DNA from: Peptoniphilus faecalis
GTDB lineage: Bacteria; Bacillota; Clostridia; Tissierellales; Peptoniphilaceae
NCBI RefSeq assembly: GCF_012976305.1
Contig: NZ_JABDSR010000006.1
Coordinates: forward strand, 62,001-126,000
Direction: 5' to 3'
Length of the DNA stretch: 64,000 bases
How positions within the stretch are numbered: position 1 is the first letter of the stretch; every line of letters starts with the position of its first letter. Shown here piece by piece: positions 8,257-18,224 of this stretch. The notes under the pieces are model-generated. The model was not told the DNA's origin, did no database searches, and worked only from the letters and a program-made list of their open reading frames with translations. The translations under genes were made by a program, and so were the position numbers.

Positions 8257-9180
8257 TCAAAAATTCATATAATTTCTTATAACTTCTATTATCTCATCCT
8301 TGTCCTTTAGAGTATTTAATTTATTTCTTATTTCCTTTGAATCCTTCATACCCCTAAAATAATTTGAGTAGACCTTTCTCATCTCTAGGATGCCAAGTTT
8401 TTCTCCTCTATAATTTATTTTTCGCTCTAATTCATCGATCATTAAGAGAAGTTTTTCTTTATCTGTGGGAGTTTTATAAGATCCAGTTTTTAAAAGTTCT
8501 TCGATTTGATTAAAAATGTAGGGATTTCCAATTGCACCACGACCAATTGCAACTCCATCTACTCCCGAATATTTAATCTTTTCAACTGCATCTTCTGGGC
8601 TTTTAATGTCGCCATTTCCAATTACTGGAATTTTTACATTTTTCTTTACTTCTTTTATAAAATCCCAATCGGCTCTTCCTGTGTAATATTCTTCTCTTGT
8701 TCTGCCGTGAACTGTTACAAAGGATGCTCCAGCTGCTTCAATGTTTCTTATAGCTTTCATAGAAGAAATTCCCTTTATTCCCTTCCTTACTTTTACAGAA
8801 ACAGGTTTTTTTGAATTTTCTACAACAGATTTTACAATATCATATACTAAGGATGGGTCACTTAAAAGATAGGAACCTGATTTGTTTTTTACAATCTTTG
8901 GAGCAGGGCAGCCCATATTTATATCTACATAAGAAAAATTGTAATCATTTAAAATACACGTAGCCTCGCCCATAATTTTTGGATCACTTCCAAAAATTTG
9001 TACAGAAACTTTTTTCTCCTTTGGAGATATTTTCAAAAGGTCCATTGTCTTTTTATTTTCATAGACAATTGCCATGGCTGAAACCATTTCTGTTACTGTT
9101 ATGTCCGCACCCTTTTCAGTCGCAATTTCTCTAAATGCAATGTCGGTGTAGCCTGCCATTGGTGCTAAAATTTTTAACAA
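8257..9180 (-). CDS. dus: tRNA-dihydrouridine synthase
   Basis: FMN-dependent TIM-barrel enzyme that reduces uridines in the tRNA D-loop using NADPH. The 307-residue protein shows the N-terminal MAGYTDIAFR, the catalytic-Cys motif NMGCPAPKI near 93 and the phosphate-binding VAIGRGAIGNP. Length is normal for the DusB group. It lies 10 bases after coaX in the same operon, a common Firmicutes arrangement. I leave the subtype open between dusB and related genes. Confidence 0.93.
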   Translation of the reverse strand: MLKILAPMAGYTDIAFREIATEKGADITVTEMVSAMAIVYENKKTMDLLKISPKEKKVSVQIFGSDPKIMGEATCILNDYNFSYVDINMGCPAPKIVKNKSGSYLLSDPSLVYDIVKSVVENSKKPVSVKVRKGIKGISSMKAIRNIEAAGASFVTVHGRTREEYYTGRADWDFIKEVKKNVKIPVIGNGDIKSPEDAVEKIKYSGVDGVAIGRGAIGNPYIFNQIEELLKTGSYKTPTDKEKLLLMIDELERKINYRGEKLGILEMRKVYSNYFRGMKDSKEIRNKLNTLKDKDEIIEVIRNYMNF

Positions 9181-9190
9181 AAAATCACTC

Positions 9191-9973
9191 TCAATCTATT
9201 TTATTATTTTTTTCATATATAATTTTTAGTCCTTCAAGAGTTAAAAATCTATTGATTATGAAATTATACCTTGAATCACTTGTAAGCATTGTTGAGAAAC
9301 CACCAGTTGAAATAATATTAGTGTCTTCTTCCTTCCAATTTAGTTCTTTTAAAAGTTTAGCAACTATTCCATCGATCATTTCTTTAAAACCATAATATAA
9401 ACCTGATTGCATAGCTCCAACTGTATTTGCTTGAATAACCTTATCTGGTGCAATAATTTCTATCTTTGGAAGTTTTGAAGTCATCATAAACAGTGCTTCA
9501 GCAGAAATTCCTATGCCAGGCATAATAAGTCCACCAAGATAATTTTTTTCTTCATCAACTACGCAAAAAGTCATTGCCGTTCCAATATCTACGATTATTG
9601 ATTTTTTGCCATAAATTTCTAATGCTCCCACAGCATTTACAATTCTATCGGCACCAACTTCTTTGGGATTATCGTATTTAATATTAATTCCCAAATCTAA
9701 TTCACAGTTTACAATCATTGGATTTTTATTAAAATATTTTTTCACCATAGAAGGAAGTGTGTGCATAAGATTAGGCACAACTGATGAAATAATTACATCT
9801 TCTATATCTTGAGGATCAATATTGGCATGAGTTAATGTGTTTATAAAAATTAAACCATATTCATCTGATGTTCTAGTCTTCACAGTAGAAGTTCTAAAAT
9901 CATTTACAAGTTCGTCTCCCTTATAAACTCCCCAAGTTATGGAAGTATTTCCTACATCTATCACTAATAACAT
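9191..9973 (-). CDS. coaX: Type III pantothenate kinase
   Basis: Phosphorylates pantothenate, the first step of coenzyme A synthesis. The 260-residue protein has the ASKHA-fold phosphate motif MLLVIDVGNTSITWG at the N-terminus, GADRIVNAVGA with the catalytic-region Asp near 105-115, and GTAMTFCVVD. The start has a GAGGTGT site. It is the first gene of the coaX-dus operon, under the promoter at 10003-10031. Confidence 0.95.
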   Translation of the reverse strand: MLLVIDVGNTSITWGVYKGDELVNDFRTSTVKTRTSDEYGLIFINTLTHANIDPQDIEDVIISSVVPNLMHTLPSMVKKYFNKNPMIVNCELDLGINIKYDNPKEVGADRIVNAVGALEIYGKKSIIVDIGTAMTFCVVDEEKNYLGGLIMPGIGISAEALFMMTSKLPKIEIIAPDKVIQANTVGAMQSGLYYGFKEMIDGIVAKLLKELNWKEEDTNIISTGGFSTMLTSDSRYNFIINRFLTLEGLKIIYEKNNKID

Positions 9974-10002
9974 TTTTACACCTCATATAACAAATTGTTT
10001 TT

Positions 10003-10031
10003 ATTATATATTTTATAATATTCTCTTTCAA
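10003..10031 (-). promoter_or_regulatory. Sigma-A promoter of coaX-dus
   Basis: TTGAAA (10026-10031), a 17-base spacer and TATAAT (10003-10008), minus strand, 30 bases before the coaX ATG. Confidence 0.7.
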
Positions 10032-10103
10032 CTAATTATTTACCCAAAAAATATTATTTGCTCAATCTTTTTTAATCTAAGATAAATATTTGCGTCAACC
10101 TTA

Positions 10104-10132
10104 TTGACAATATAGTAAACATTGTGTACTAT
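10104..10132 (+). promoter_or_regulatory. bioY promoter with an overlapping dyad
   Basis: TTGACA (10104-10109), a 17-base spacer and TACTAT (10127-10132). The -10 box is itself the right arm of a perfect inverted repeat, ATAGTA-N9-TACTAT (10112-10132), so a repressor bound here would cover the promoter core. The expected start near 10139 leaves a leader of only about a dozen bases. Confidence 0.65.
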
Positions 10133-10150
10133 GTTAATTGGAGGTTAATG

Positions 10151-10690
10151 ATGAAGATTAAAACAAAAGATATAACAAAAATTGCACTTTTAGTTGCACT
10201 TATTGCTGTAGGAGCATTTATTTCTATTCCAATTGGACCAGTTCCCTTTACTCTACAAAACTTTTTTGTATTTATGACAGGACTTTTACTTACACCTTTT
10301 TATGCGGGACTTACAGTTTTTATATATGTTCTGCTTGGGCTAATTGGTATTCCAATTTTTGCAGGTTTTACTGGAGGCTTTGAATCCTTTTTAAAACCAA
10401 GCTTTGGATTTTTAATTGCCTTTATTATAGGGGCTGCATTTATATCTAAATTTGCTCATGGTGAAAAAAGCTTTGGAAAAATTATGCTTGTATTAATTTT
10501 AGCTGAAGTAATTTTCTATGCAATAGGTCTTCCTTATATGTATCTAATATTAAATAATGTAATGGGCAACTCAATGGATGTCGCTAAGATACTTTCTTTA
10601 GGTATGATACCTTTTATTATACCTGATATGGTAAAGGCAGTTGTTGCTGCAATTATTGCACCAAAAATTTTAAAAGTAATAAATAAGTAA
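10151..10690 (+). CDS. bioY: Biotin transporter substrate-specificity component BioY
   Basis: Membrane S-component of an energy-coupling-factor biotin importer, 179 residues with about six transmembrane helices. It contains the BioY-like stretches ALIAVGAFISIPIGPVPFTL and FAGFTGGFESFLKPSFGF. I chose the ATG at 10151 because GGAGG ends six bases before it and the promoter start lies near 10139. No EcfA or EcfT gene is nearby, so it must share an energising module encoded elsewhere. The dyad over the promoter suggests biotin-dependent or similar repression. Confidence 0.92.
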   Translation: MKIKTKDITKIALLVALIAVGAFISIPIGPVPFTLQNFFVFMTGLLLTPFYAGLTVFIYVLLGLIGIPIFAGFTGGFESFLKPSFGFLIAFIIGAAFISKFAHGEKSFGKIMLVLILAEVIFYAIGLPYMYLILNNVMGNSMDVAKILSLGMIPFIIPDMVKAVVAAIIAPKILKVINK

Positions 10691-10736
10691 TTTTAAAGTT
10701 TAATAATTTATAAATAATAGAATAATTAATAGAAAA

Positions 10737-10760
10737 GTCTCGCTTCTGTGCGAGATTTTT
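10737..10760 (+). terminator. Intrinsic terminator after bioY
   Basis: Stem TCTCGC/GCGAGA with a 6-base loop followed by TTTTTT. Confidence 0.88.
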
Positions 10761-10821
10761 TCATTTCTAATTATAGTTATATATTAAAAATTCTGTTATA
10801 ATATCTTGGTAGGAGGTTATT

Positions 10822-13245
10822 ATGAAATATTCCAAAAACAATAAACCTCGTGGAATGATTAAACTTTCTAGCGTATTAAAAATACTCATATTAATAGTTG
10901 TTGCTGCAATTATTATTTTAGGCTCAATGGCTACCGCTATTGTACTTGGTATTTTTAAAAAAGCTCCCGTAATAGACCCCTCAGAGTACAGATCACAACT
11001 TTCTGAGACTTCAAGGATCTATACAAATGACGGAAAACTAATTGAAACATTGGTATCCGATGAGTTTAGTGAGTTTGTTCCCTATGAGGATATACCAAAA
11101 AATTTAGTAAATGCCATTGTGGCGATAGAGGATGAAAGATTTTTCGAACACAGTGGAGTTGACTATAAAAGAGTTGTTGGCGCTCTTATCCACGACTTAA
11201 AAACCAGATCCTTTGACCAAGGTGCATCAACTATTACTATGCAGCTTGCGAAAAACTTGTACACTTCTTTCTCTAAAAGCGTAGTGAGAAAAATTACAGA
11301 TGTTTATTATTCCTACCAAATAGAAGAAGACCTTACTAAAGAGCAAATACTTGAAGCTTACTTAAACTCTGCAGGTTTTTCTAAGGGAACTGTTGGCGTA
11401 CAAGCTGCTGCTAAAACTTTTTTTAATAAAAATGTATCTGAGCTTGACCTTGCCGAATGTGCACTTTTAGCAGGCGTTACAAACTTGCCAGAAAAGTACA
11501 CCCCTTACAATACTCAAGAGATTAGTCCAGAGGATGACCTTGGAAATATCGAAGTAGTTTTACTTCCAAAAAATGAAAATTCAAAACCTAATTCCGATGA
11601 AATCATTGAAATTGCAAAAAGTTTAAATGAGCTAGGACAAATAGATAATTTTGATCTTATTCAAATTCAAAATGATTTAATGGTTCCAGTGAAGGCTGTC
11701 TTCAATAAGACTTCTCAAGAAAGGCAAAAATTAGTTTTAAAGAAAATGCATGAACAAAATCTCATTACTAATGAAGAATATGAAAATGCTTTAAATGAAA
11801 AAATCGACATCAACATTGGTTCTCGTAAAGAGAGTGGAATTTCCTCTTTCTACACAGATGTAGTTCAAAAAAATACTATTAAAATTTTAATGAACTCAGG
11901 CTATACAAAGGAAGAAGCTACAAGCAAATTATTTAACGGTGGATTGAAAATTTACACTCCCATGGACATCGATATACAAAGAACATTGGAACAAGTGGTT
12001 TCAAACCCTAAATATTATTATGGAGGCTTCACCGACAAAAATGGAGTAATTCAACCACAAGTTGCATCAGTTATAATAGACCAAAAAACTCATGAAGTTA
12101 AAGCTCTTGTAGGTGGTAGAAATGTAAGTGGCGGTAGATTATTAAATAGAGCTCTAGTTCCTAGACAACCTGGATCTTCTATTAAACCTATTTCAGTTTA
12201 TTTAACTGCTTTTAACAATGGAGCAACTGCAGGCGATGTTTATCTTGACTCTAAGATGCCAGAAAAAATATTTGGCTACTCACCTAGAAATTCAGGAAAT
12301 TATTATCAAGGTTGGACTACTATAAGGAATCTCCTTCGTCAATCTTCAAATGTTGGTGCATTTCAAGTTGCAAGAGATATTTCTGCTGATAAAGATGCAA
12401 AGGCAAATAAAAATTCAACATACTCAAAAGTATACAATGATGAAGAATCAATTAATAAAATGGTGGACACTCTAAAATCCATTGGCGTGAGCACAATTGT
12501 AGAAAAAAAAGACAATCCAACATGGAATGACATGGACTATTCTCCATTAACTTTAGGTGGAATGAGCTACGGCATAAGTCCCTTTGAAATGGCGGGTGCT
12601 TTTACTACACTTGCCAATGAAGGAAAATATGCAAATCCCTATGTAGTTTCAAAAATCGAATCAAATACTGGTGAAGTTATCTACCAAGTTGATCCTAAAG
12701 AAGAAGAAATTACAACACCTCAAAATGCATATATTTTAACAGATATGCTTAGAGATGTCGTAAAAAGAGGAACAGGCCGAAATGCATCCTTTGCGGGACA
12801 AGATATTGCAGGTAAGACTGGTACAACTAACGACAAGAAAGATGTCTGGTTTGTCGGTTACACTCCTTACTACACTTGCTCTGTTTGGATTGGCAATGAC
12901 AAAAATCAAAAATTATCCTTCGGTTCAACTCAGTCAGCTTATCTTTGGAAACAAATTATGAGAGCTGTTCATGAAGACTTAGATAAAAAGGAATTTGAGG
13001 AACCTGATGGAATTTATACAAAATACGTTAACGGAAGGCGAGAACTCTTTGCCGATGGAACTAAACCACATTACACAAATAAAATGGGTTGGTATAAAGA
13101 TTCTCAAGAGAAAAAGAGCGAAGATAAAAAAGATGATAATGACAAAAATAATGACAATGAGAAGAAATCATCAAATGAAAATGAAAGTAAAACTAGAAAA
13201 AAATCTAGTTCAAAGTCAATAATTACAGATGAAAATGAGGAATAA
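10822..13245 (+). CDS. Class A penicillin-binding protein (PBP1A type)
   Basis: Bifunctional cell-wall synthase of 807 residues anchored by one membrane helix (about 19-44). The glycosyltransferase domain carries EDERFF with catalytic Glu103 and QGASTITMQLAKN (133-145). The transpeptidase has SSIK (Ser452), SSN (508-510) and KTGTT (665-669). Between the two, about 232-293 is an extra acidic segment that I do not expect in a standard PBP1A. The last 60 residues are low-complexity Lys/Asp/Asn/Ser and face the outside. An extended -10 (TGTTATAAT near 10796-10801) and AGGAGG precede the ATG. It is transcribed alone. Confidence 0.95.
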   Translation: MKYSKNNKPRGMIKLSSVLKILILIVVAAIIILGSMATAIVLGIFKKAPVIDPSEYRSQLSETSRIYTNDGKLIETLVSDEFSEFVPYEDIPKNLVNAIVAIEDERFFEHSGVDYKRVVGALIHDLKTRSFDQGASTITMQLAKNLYTSFSKSVVRKITDVYYSYQIEEDLTKEQILEAYLNSAGFSKGTVGVQAAAKTFFNKNVSELDLAECALLAGVTNLPEKYTPYNTQEISPEDDLGNIEVVLLPKNENSKPNSDEIIEIAKSLNELGQIDNFDLIQIQNDLMVPVKAVFNKTSQERQKLVLKKMHEQNLITNEEYENALNEKIDINIGSRKESGISSFYTDVVQKNTIKILMNSGYTKEEATSKLFNGGLKIYTPMDIDIQRTLEQVVSNPKYYYGGFTDKNGVIQPQVASVIIDQKTHEVKALVGGRNVSGGRLLNRALVPRQPGSSIKPISVYLTAFNNGATAGDVYLDSKMPEKIFGYSPRNSGNYYQGWTTIRNLLRQSSNVGAFQVARDISADKDAKANKNSTYSKVYNDEESINKMVDTLKSIGVSTIVEKKDNPTWNDMDYSPLTLGGMSYGISPFEMAGAFTTLANEGKYANPYVVSKIESNTGEVIYQVDPKEEEITTPQNAYILTDMLRDVVKRGTGRNASFAGQDIAGKTGTTNDKKDVWFVGYTPYYTCSVWIGNDKNQKLSFGSTQSAYLWKQIMRAVHEDLDKKEFEEPDGIYTKYVNGRRELFADGTKPHYTNKMGWYKDSQEKKSEDKKDDNDKNNDNEKKSSNENESKTRKKSSSKSIITDENEE

Positions 13246-13262
13246 AATTTGTAATTAAAAGT

Positions 13263-13301
13263 AAAAATCTCTAAAGTTTAATTAAGCTTTAGAGATTTTT
13301 T
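13263..13301. terminator. Bidirectional terminator between the PBP and permease genes
   Basis: Stem AATCTCTAAAG/CTTTAGAGATT with A-tracts and T-tracts on both sides. It can end transcription of the plus-strand PBP gene and of the minus-strand permease gene. Confidence 0.85.
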
Positions 13302-13355
13302 ATGTCTAAAATATTTCGAGCGATTAATTTTTCAAAAAATAATTGCTTAAAATTT

Positions 13356-14291
13356 TTATAAAAAGTTATATAGGTATAATATTATAGGAAGTGTAATAAC
13401 ACATAAAATAGTCGACTGCATTACTAGTTTTGTTGCAAAAACAGGATCTACATCGTATTTTGTAGAAAAAATTCCCGTTATAGATGCAACTGGCATTGAA
13501 AATAAAATTATAATTATTTTTTCCACAAAGGGGTCTATACTAATAGGCATTATACAAAATAAAGCTATTAATATTACTGGAAATAAAATAAGTCTATAAA
13601 AACTCATTACATAAACTCTTTTTTCTACAAAAATATCCTTTATATCCATTTCTCCAAGCATTAAACCAATTATAATCATAGAAAATAAACCTGTGCCATT
13701 GCCTACAATTTCTAGTACGCTATAAATAAAATCTGGAATTTTAAAGCCCGAAAATAAAATAATTAACCCAGCTATTGTAGCAATATTAGCATTGTTGAAA
13801 AAATCACGAAATTTTAGTTTTCCTTCTTTTGTAGAATTTTTCTTAATAAGTCCAATGCCCATTGTATAAGTAAAGTAATTTGAAACCATATTTACAATAG
13901 ATGCTATATAAAGACCATCTTTGCCAAACATGGCGAGTATTAGCGGAAATCCTAAAAATCCTAAATTTGTAAAAATTCCTCCCATCATCATTTGTGATTT
14001 ATTAGGTTCTTTTACTTTATAAAATTTCATTATGAAATATATTAAAAAATAAGAAAAAATAAAAATTATATTTGCAATTAAAAAGGTATCTCGTGCTTGA
14101 ATTAATTTGTCCTCTGTAAATTCCACTGTCATTGATGTTATTATGATACATGGAGTTGTAATATCTGTTAGTAAATAGGACATATCCCTTTGTAATTTAT
14201 TGCTAACTTTATTAAACTTTCTAACAAAAAATGCAATCATAATGATAATTAAAAATATCATTAAATTTTTAAAAAGTATAAAAGTTTCCAT
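13356..14291 (-). CDS. AEC-family (auxin efflux carrier/malate permease type) transporter
   Basis: Polytopic membrane protein of 311 residues with about ten hydrophobic segments in the two-half arrangement of the AEC family. Clues include GGIFTNLGFLGFPLI near 110-125 and a C-terminal half ending in short helices. Family members export organic acids such as malate or transport auxin-like anions; the substrate here is not predictable. The ATG has a good AGGAGG site. A second member of the family lies at 24127-25080, and both have similar length. Confidence 0.85.
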   Translation of the reverse strand: METFILFKNLMIFLIIIMIAFFVRKFNKVSNKLQRDMSYLLTDITTPCIIITSMTVEFTEDKLIQARDTFLIANIIFIFSYFLIYFIMKFYKVKEPNKSQMMMGGIFTNLGFLGFPLILAMFGKDGLYIASIVNMVSNYFTYTMGIGLIKKNSTKEGKLKFRDFFNNANIATIAGLIILFSGFKIPDFIYSVLEIVGNGTGLFSMIIIGLMLGEMDIKDIFVEKRVYVMSFYRLILFPVILIALFCIMPISIDPFVEKIIIILFSMPVASITGIFSTKYDVDPVFATKLVMQSTILCVITLPIILYLYNFL

Positions 14292-14302
14292 ATTCCTCCT
14301 AT

Positions 14303-14333
14303 ATATAAAAAAAGCCTCTTTTTACAGAGGCTT
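14303..14333 (-). terminator. Intrinsic terminator after ftsH
   Basis: Stem AAGCCTCT/AGAGGCTT with a 6-base loop and CTTTTTTTAT on the minus strand. It separates ftsH from the AEC transporter gene. Confidence 0.88.
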
Positions 14334-14369
14334 ACTCTATTAGATTTAATTCTTAAATATTATCTTCAC

Positions 14370-16313
14370 TTAATTATCATCTTCTGAAGTTTTCTTTTCT
14401 TTTCCCTTTTTATTAATTATCTCACGAGCTTCTTCGGAAAGGTCGGTGATTTTTATTGAATCGTCAATATCAATGGATTCCTCTTCTAACTTTTCACCGT
14501 TAAAAATCTTTTCAAAGTCCTTTGAATAAATTGTTTCCTTTTCCAAAAGTGCATCAGAAAGTGCAATTATTTTGTCTAAGTTGTCGCTTAAAAGTTCTTT
14601 ACACCTTAAATAAGCTTCGTTAACAATTCTAGAAACTTCTTCGTCGATTTCAGCAGCAGTCCTTTCAGAATAATCCTTTGATCTGCCAAGGTCACGACCA
14701 ATAAAAACTTCATTTTCAGATGAATCGTAGTTTATTGTACCAAGTCTGTCGCTCATTCCATATTGAGTAACCATGGCACGAGCAATTTTTGTAGCTCTCT
14801 CAATATCATTGGATGCCCCCGTAGAAATATCGTCTAAAACCAAGGACTCTGCAACTCTTCCTCCAAGAAGTGAAACTATGGATGCTTCCATTTTTTTCTT
14901 TGTCATGAAAGAAATGTCGTCTTCAGGAAGATAGGCTGTAAATCCTCCAGCCATTCCCCTTGGAATAATTGTAATCATGTGCACAGGATCTTCTTCTGGA
15001 AGAAGTCTTGACACAATTGCATGTCCTGACTCGTGAACTGCTGTTAGCTTTCTTTCCTTTTCAGAAACTACACGGGATTTCTTTGCAGGACCTGCTTGAA
15101 CTTTTATAGATGCTTCGTCAACATCTTCCATTGAAATTTCACTGTCGCCACGCCTTGCAGCAAGTAGAGCCGATTCATTCATCAAGTTTTCAAGATCTGC
15201 TGGAGTAAATCCAGGAGTTCTCTTTGCAATTACTTCGAGATCAACATCGCTTGCAAGCTTTTTGCCCCTTGCGTGTATTTCAAGGATTGCTTTTCTTGCA
15301 CGCACGTCAGGCTTTCCTACATATACTGTTCTATCAAATCTACCTGGTCTTAATATTGCAGGGTCAAGTATGTCTGCTCTATTAGTTGCAGCCATTACTA
15401 TTACACCTTCATTAGTTCCAAAACCATCCATTTCAACTAGCAGTTGGTTAAGAGTTTGTTCTCTTTCGTCATGTCCACCGCCAAGACCTGCACCTCTTCT
15501 CCTACCAACAGCGTCAATTTCGTCAATAAAAATTATACAAGGTGCGTTTTTCTTTGCATTTTCAAATAAATCTCTTACTCTTGATGCACCAACACCTACA
15601 AACATTTCTACAAAGTCAGAACCACTCATGATAAAGAAGGGAACTCCAGCCTCACCCGCAACTGCTTTAGAAAGGTAAGTCTTACCAGTCCCTGGAGGTC
15701 CTACTAAAAGGACTCCCTTAGGTATTCTTGCGCCCATATTTATAAATTTCTTAGGATTTTTTAGAAAGTCAACTATTTCACCAAGTTCTTCCTTCTCTTC
15801 TTCAAGTCCTGCAACATCTTTAAACTTAACTAGATTTTTTGCCTCTTCCTTGTTAATTAGCTTAGCCTTGCTCTTTCCAAAGGAATTCACTTTTCCTCCG
15901 CCGCCGCCAGCTTGTTGCATCATTCTATACCAGAAAAAAATTAGAAGTCCAAACATCAATAGAGTAGGGATCCACTCAACTAAAAAAGAAGTTTGCTTAG
16001 TTGGAGTAGACAATACATTTATCTCTCCTGCATCACTTTTTTCCTTTAAATAATCTTTATAGAAAGTATCTGATGCCTCTTGCGGTATTACAGTTCTAAA
16101 GGATTCATCATTTTTTAATTTTACGCTAGCAACGGAATCCACTCCATTTTGAAGAGTTACACTTTTTACATTTCCCTTGTCAAGTTCCGTTACAAATTCA
16201 GTAAAACTTTTTTCTTCAACTGCACTTGCTGGTGGACTAAAAAATTTTATTGTAAGCACTAATACAACTATTAGTAAAATATAAAATCCAGCTCCCCCAA
16301 ATTTTTTATTCAA
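14370..16313 (-). CDS. ftsH: ATP-dependent zinc metalloprotease FtsH
   Basis: Membrane-anchored AAA+ protease that degrades unfolded membrane and regulatory proteins. The start I support is TTG at 16313, placed after the GAGGTGA site that overlaps the hpt stop, giving 647 residues. Counting from it: two membrane helices (about 9-26 and 112-130) flank an external domain, Walker A GPPGTGKT is at 205-212, FIDEID at 262-267, and the zinc motif HESGH at 427-431. The Gly-rich linker QQAGGGGGK follows the second helix. The order tilS-hpt-ftsH is conserved in Firmicutes. Confidence 0.96.
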   Translation of the reverse strand: MNKKFGGAGFYILLIVVLVLTIKFFSPPASAVEEKSFTEFVTELDKGNVKSVTLQNGVDSVASVKLKNDESFRTVIPQEASDTFYKDYLKEKSDAGEINVLSTPTKQTSFLVEWIPTLLMFGLLIFFWYRMMQQAGGGGGKVNSFGKSKAKLINKEEAKNLVKFKDVAGLEEEKEELGEIVDFLKNPKKFINMGARIPKGVLLVGPPGTGKTYLSKAVAGEAGVPFFIMSGSDFVEMFVGVGASRVRDLFENAKKNAPCIIFIDEIDAVGRRRGAGLGGGHDEREQTLNQLLVEMDGFGTNEGVIVMAATNRADILDPAILRPGRFDRTVYVGKPDVRARKAILEIHARGKKLASDVDLEVIAKRTPGFTPADLENLMNESALLAARRGDSEISMEDVDEASIKVQAGPAKKSRVVSEKERKLTAVHESGHAIVSRLLPEEDPVHMITIIPRGMAGGFTAYLPEDDISFMTKKKMEASIVSLLGGRVAESLVLDDISTGASNDIERATKIARAMVTQYGMSDRLGTINYDSSENEVFIGRDLGRSKDYSERTAAEIDEEVSRIVNEAYLRCKELLSDNLDKIIALSDALLEKETIYSKDFEKIFNGEKLEEESIDIDDSIKITDLSEEAREIINKKGKEKKTSEDDN

Positions 16314-16323
16314 TAATATCACC

Positions 16324-16860
16324 TCATTGTTTTGAATACACAGACTCATCTAATATTCCTATAAAAGGAAGAGCTCTGTATTTCTCGTTATAATCCATAC
16401 CATATCCTATTACAAAATAATCTTCTATTTCAAAGCCATTGTATTTAACAGGCAAATCAATTTTTCTTCTACTTGGTTTAGAAAGCATAGTTACAATTTC
16501 AATAGAATTAGCTCCCCTAGACTTTAAAACCTTTGTGAGATAAGAAAGAGTAATGCCTGTATCAATAATGTCTTCAACTATTAAAATATCTTTTCCAACA
16601 ATCGAAGTAGAAATATCCTTTAAAATTCTAACTTCGCCCATTGACCTTGTTCCTTGATAACTTGATACATCCATAAAATCATATTCAAGATTCAAATCTA
16701 TTTTTCTCATAATATCTGCCATAAAGGGAACAGCTCCCTTTAATATTCCAAGCAAAAATAAATCCTTGTCCTTGTAATCTTCAGTAATCTTCTCGCCAAG
16801 CTCTTTAACTTTATTTTGAATTTCTTCTTCCGAAAAAATAACTTCTTTAATATCTGACAT
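16324..16860 (-). CDS. hpt: Hypoxanthine phosphoribosyltransferase
   Basis: Purine salvage enzyme that makes IMP or GMP from hypoxanthine or guanine and PRPP. The 178-residue protein contains the PRPP loop [14 protein letters not shown] (about 91-104) and the flexible-loop region [12 protein letters not shown]. The ATG overlaps the end of tilS by 14 bases, and its stop abuts the ftsH ribosome site, so all three are one transcription unit. Length is normal. Confidence 0.95.
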   Translation of the reverse strand: MSDIKEVIFSEEEIQNKVKELGEKITEDYKDKDLFLLGILKGAVPFMADIMRKIDLNLEYDFMDVSSYQGTRSMGEVRILKDISTSIVGKDILIVEDIIDTGITLSYLTKVLKSRGANSIEIVTMLSKPSRRKIDLPVKYNGFEIEDYFVIGYGMDYNEKYRALPFIGILDESVYSKQ

Positions 16861-18181
16861 TTCTAACCTCCAAGACGAGTTTATTCAAAGTATTTTCATC
16901 TATTTTGACATCTTCAGAAATATCCATGCCAATAATATAGATGATTTTCTCTTCATCGCAAACAATTCCTATTTTATCTCTTTTTAATCTATCGACTTTT
17001 CTATCAATAAAATAGTCCTTTACCTTTTTATTTCTTTTCATGCCAAGAGGCTTAAATCTATCGCCACTCTGCCTTGTCCTAATAAAAAGCTTTCCTTTAA
17101 TTTTATCACAGTCTATAGTTTTTATAAAGGAAGGAGCTTCAGAATTTCTTTCATCTTTTGAAATAAAGATTTCTCCAAAATCAGTTTTATTAATACCCAA
17201 TTTTAACTTAGCATATCTTTTTTCTCTTTCAGCTTTTTCTCTTTCAATAAAAACTTTGTCATAGGATTTTCTAGCAGAAATATTGCTGCCAAGTTGAAGA
17301 ACTTTTCCACTTTCCCCAAAAAATAAATTGTAAATACTTAAAATATTATCTCGATTTAAAATATTTTCTGCGTAAAAATTTTCTATTAAGTATTTTTTTA
17401 TTATTTCACAAGCCAAAAATTTGTGAATTTTTATAATTTCATCTACTACAAAATAATTTTCTTTAACAGCTTTTTTATAATTTTTTTCAACAATTTCTTT
17501 AATAAAATCATCTGCGTCCCTGGCATTTTTAGAAAGCCTTAAAAGAGAATCAATTATATTTGGATTTAGCTTGCTTAAATAGGGAATTAAACTTAGGCGA
17601 ATTTTATTTCTCGTGTAAATTTCTTCAAAATTAGTCTCATCATCTACATAAGCTAAATTGTTTTTATGCAGATAGTCTTCAATTTCCCTTCTCTTTATGT
17701 CTAGGATAGGTCTAAAAATATCGCCCTTGACTTCAGAAATGCCAACTAATCCAGAAATTCCCGTTCCTCTAATAATATTAAATAAAAGAGTTTCTGCTCT
17801 GTCATTGGCATTATGTGCAGTTAAAATTTTTCTATTCTTAGAGTTTTCTCTAAAAAAATTGTACCTTAAAATCCTTCCCGCTTCTTCAGAAGAAAGTTTG
17901 TTTTCCCTTGCATATTTATCCATGTTAACAGTTTTTGTTATGCATTTTATCTTGTAACTCTCACAAATATTTTTTACAAAATCCTCATCTCTTTTTGCAG
18001 TTTCACGGATTCCATGATTTAAATGGCAAACTATAATATCAAGATCCAATTCATCTTTTATGTCCATAAAATTATAGAAAAGATACATTGAATCTGCACC
18101 ACCAGAAACTGCTAGAGTTAACTTGTCGCCCTTTTTAATAATATTTAATTTTTTTAAATTTTCACAAAATAATTTATCCAT
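16847..18181 (-). CDS. tilS: tRNA(Ile)-lysidine synthase
   Basis: Converts the wobble C of the CAU anticodon of tRNA-Ile2 to lysidine. The PP-loop AVSGGADSMYLF lies at about 24-35, and the N-terminal N-type ATP-pyrophosphatase domain is followed by the C-terminal tRNA-binding region. The 444-residue length is typical. The ATG at 18181 gives the expected N-terminus, yet no ribosome site precedes it. Instead the T-tract of a terminator hairpin lies directly upstream, so translation may depend on unusual initiation or a processed transcript. Confidence 0.93.
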   Translation of the reverse strand: MDKLFCENLKKLNIIKKGDKLTLAVSGGADSMYLFYNFMDIKDELDLDIIVCHLNHGIRETAKRDEDFVKNICESYKIKCITKTVNMDKYARENKLSSEEAGRILRYNFFRENSKNRKILTAHNANDRAETLLFNIIRGTGISGLVGISEVKGDIFRPILDIKRREIEDYLHKNNLAYVDDETNFEEIYTRNKIRLSLIPYLSKLNPNIIDSLLRLSKNARDADDFIKEIVEKNYKKAVKENYFVVDEIIKIHKFLACEIIKKYLIENFYAENILNRDNILSIYNLFFGESGKVLQLGSNISARKSYDKVFIEREKAEREKRYAKLKLGINKTDFGEIFISKDERNSEAPSFIKTIDCDKIKGKLFIRTRQSGDRFKPLGMKRNKKVKDYFIDRKVDRLKRDKIGIVCDEEKIIYIIGMDISEDVKIDENTLNKLVLEVRNVRY

Positions 18182-18183
18182 AA

Positions 18184-18223
18184 TAAAAAAGTGGTAGAAC
18201 TATCAAAAGATAGTCAACCACTT
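18184..18223 (-). terminator. Terminator hairpin squeezed between the S1 gene and tilS
   Basis: Minus strand: outer arms AAGTGGT/ACCACTT, inner arms GATAGT/ACTATC around a short loop, then TTTTTTATT directly before the tilS ATG. The S1-gene stop is one base on the other side, so the hairpin occupies the whole intergenic space. Confidence 0.75.
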
Positions 18224-18224
18224 G

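Noticed and set aside
13081-13245. Lys/Asp/Asn-rich repeat at the PBP C-terminus as a DNA repeat
   Set aside because: It is low-complexity coding sequence with no exact repeat unit.
15262-15678. 138-codon plus-strand frame opposite ftsH
   Set aside because: It mirrors the conserved AAA region; an antisense shadow.
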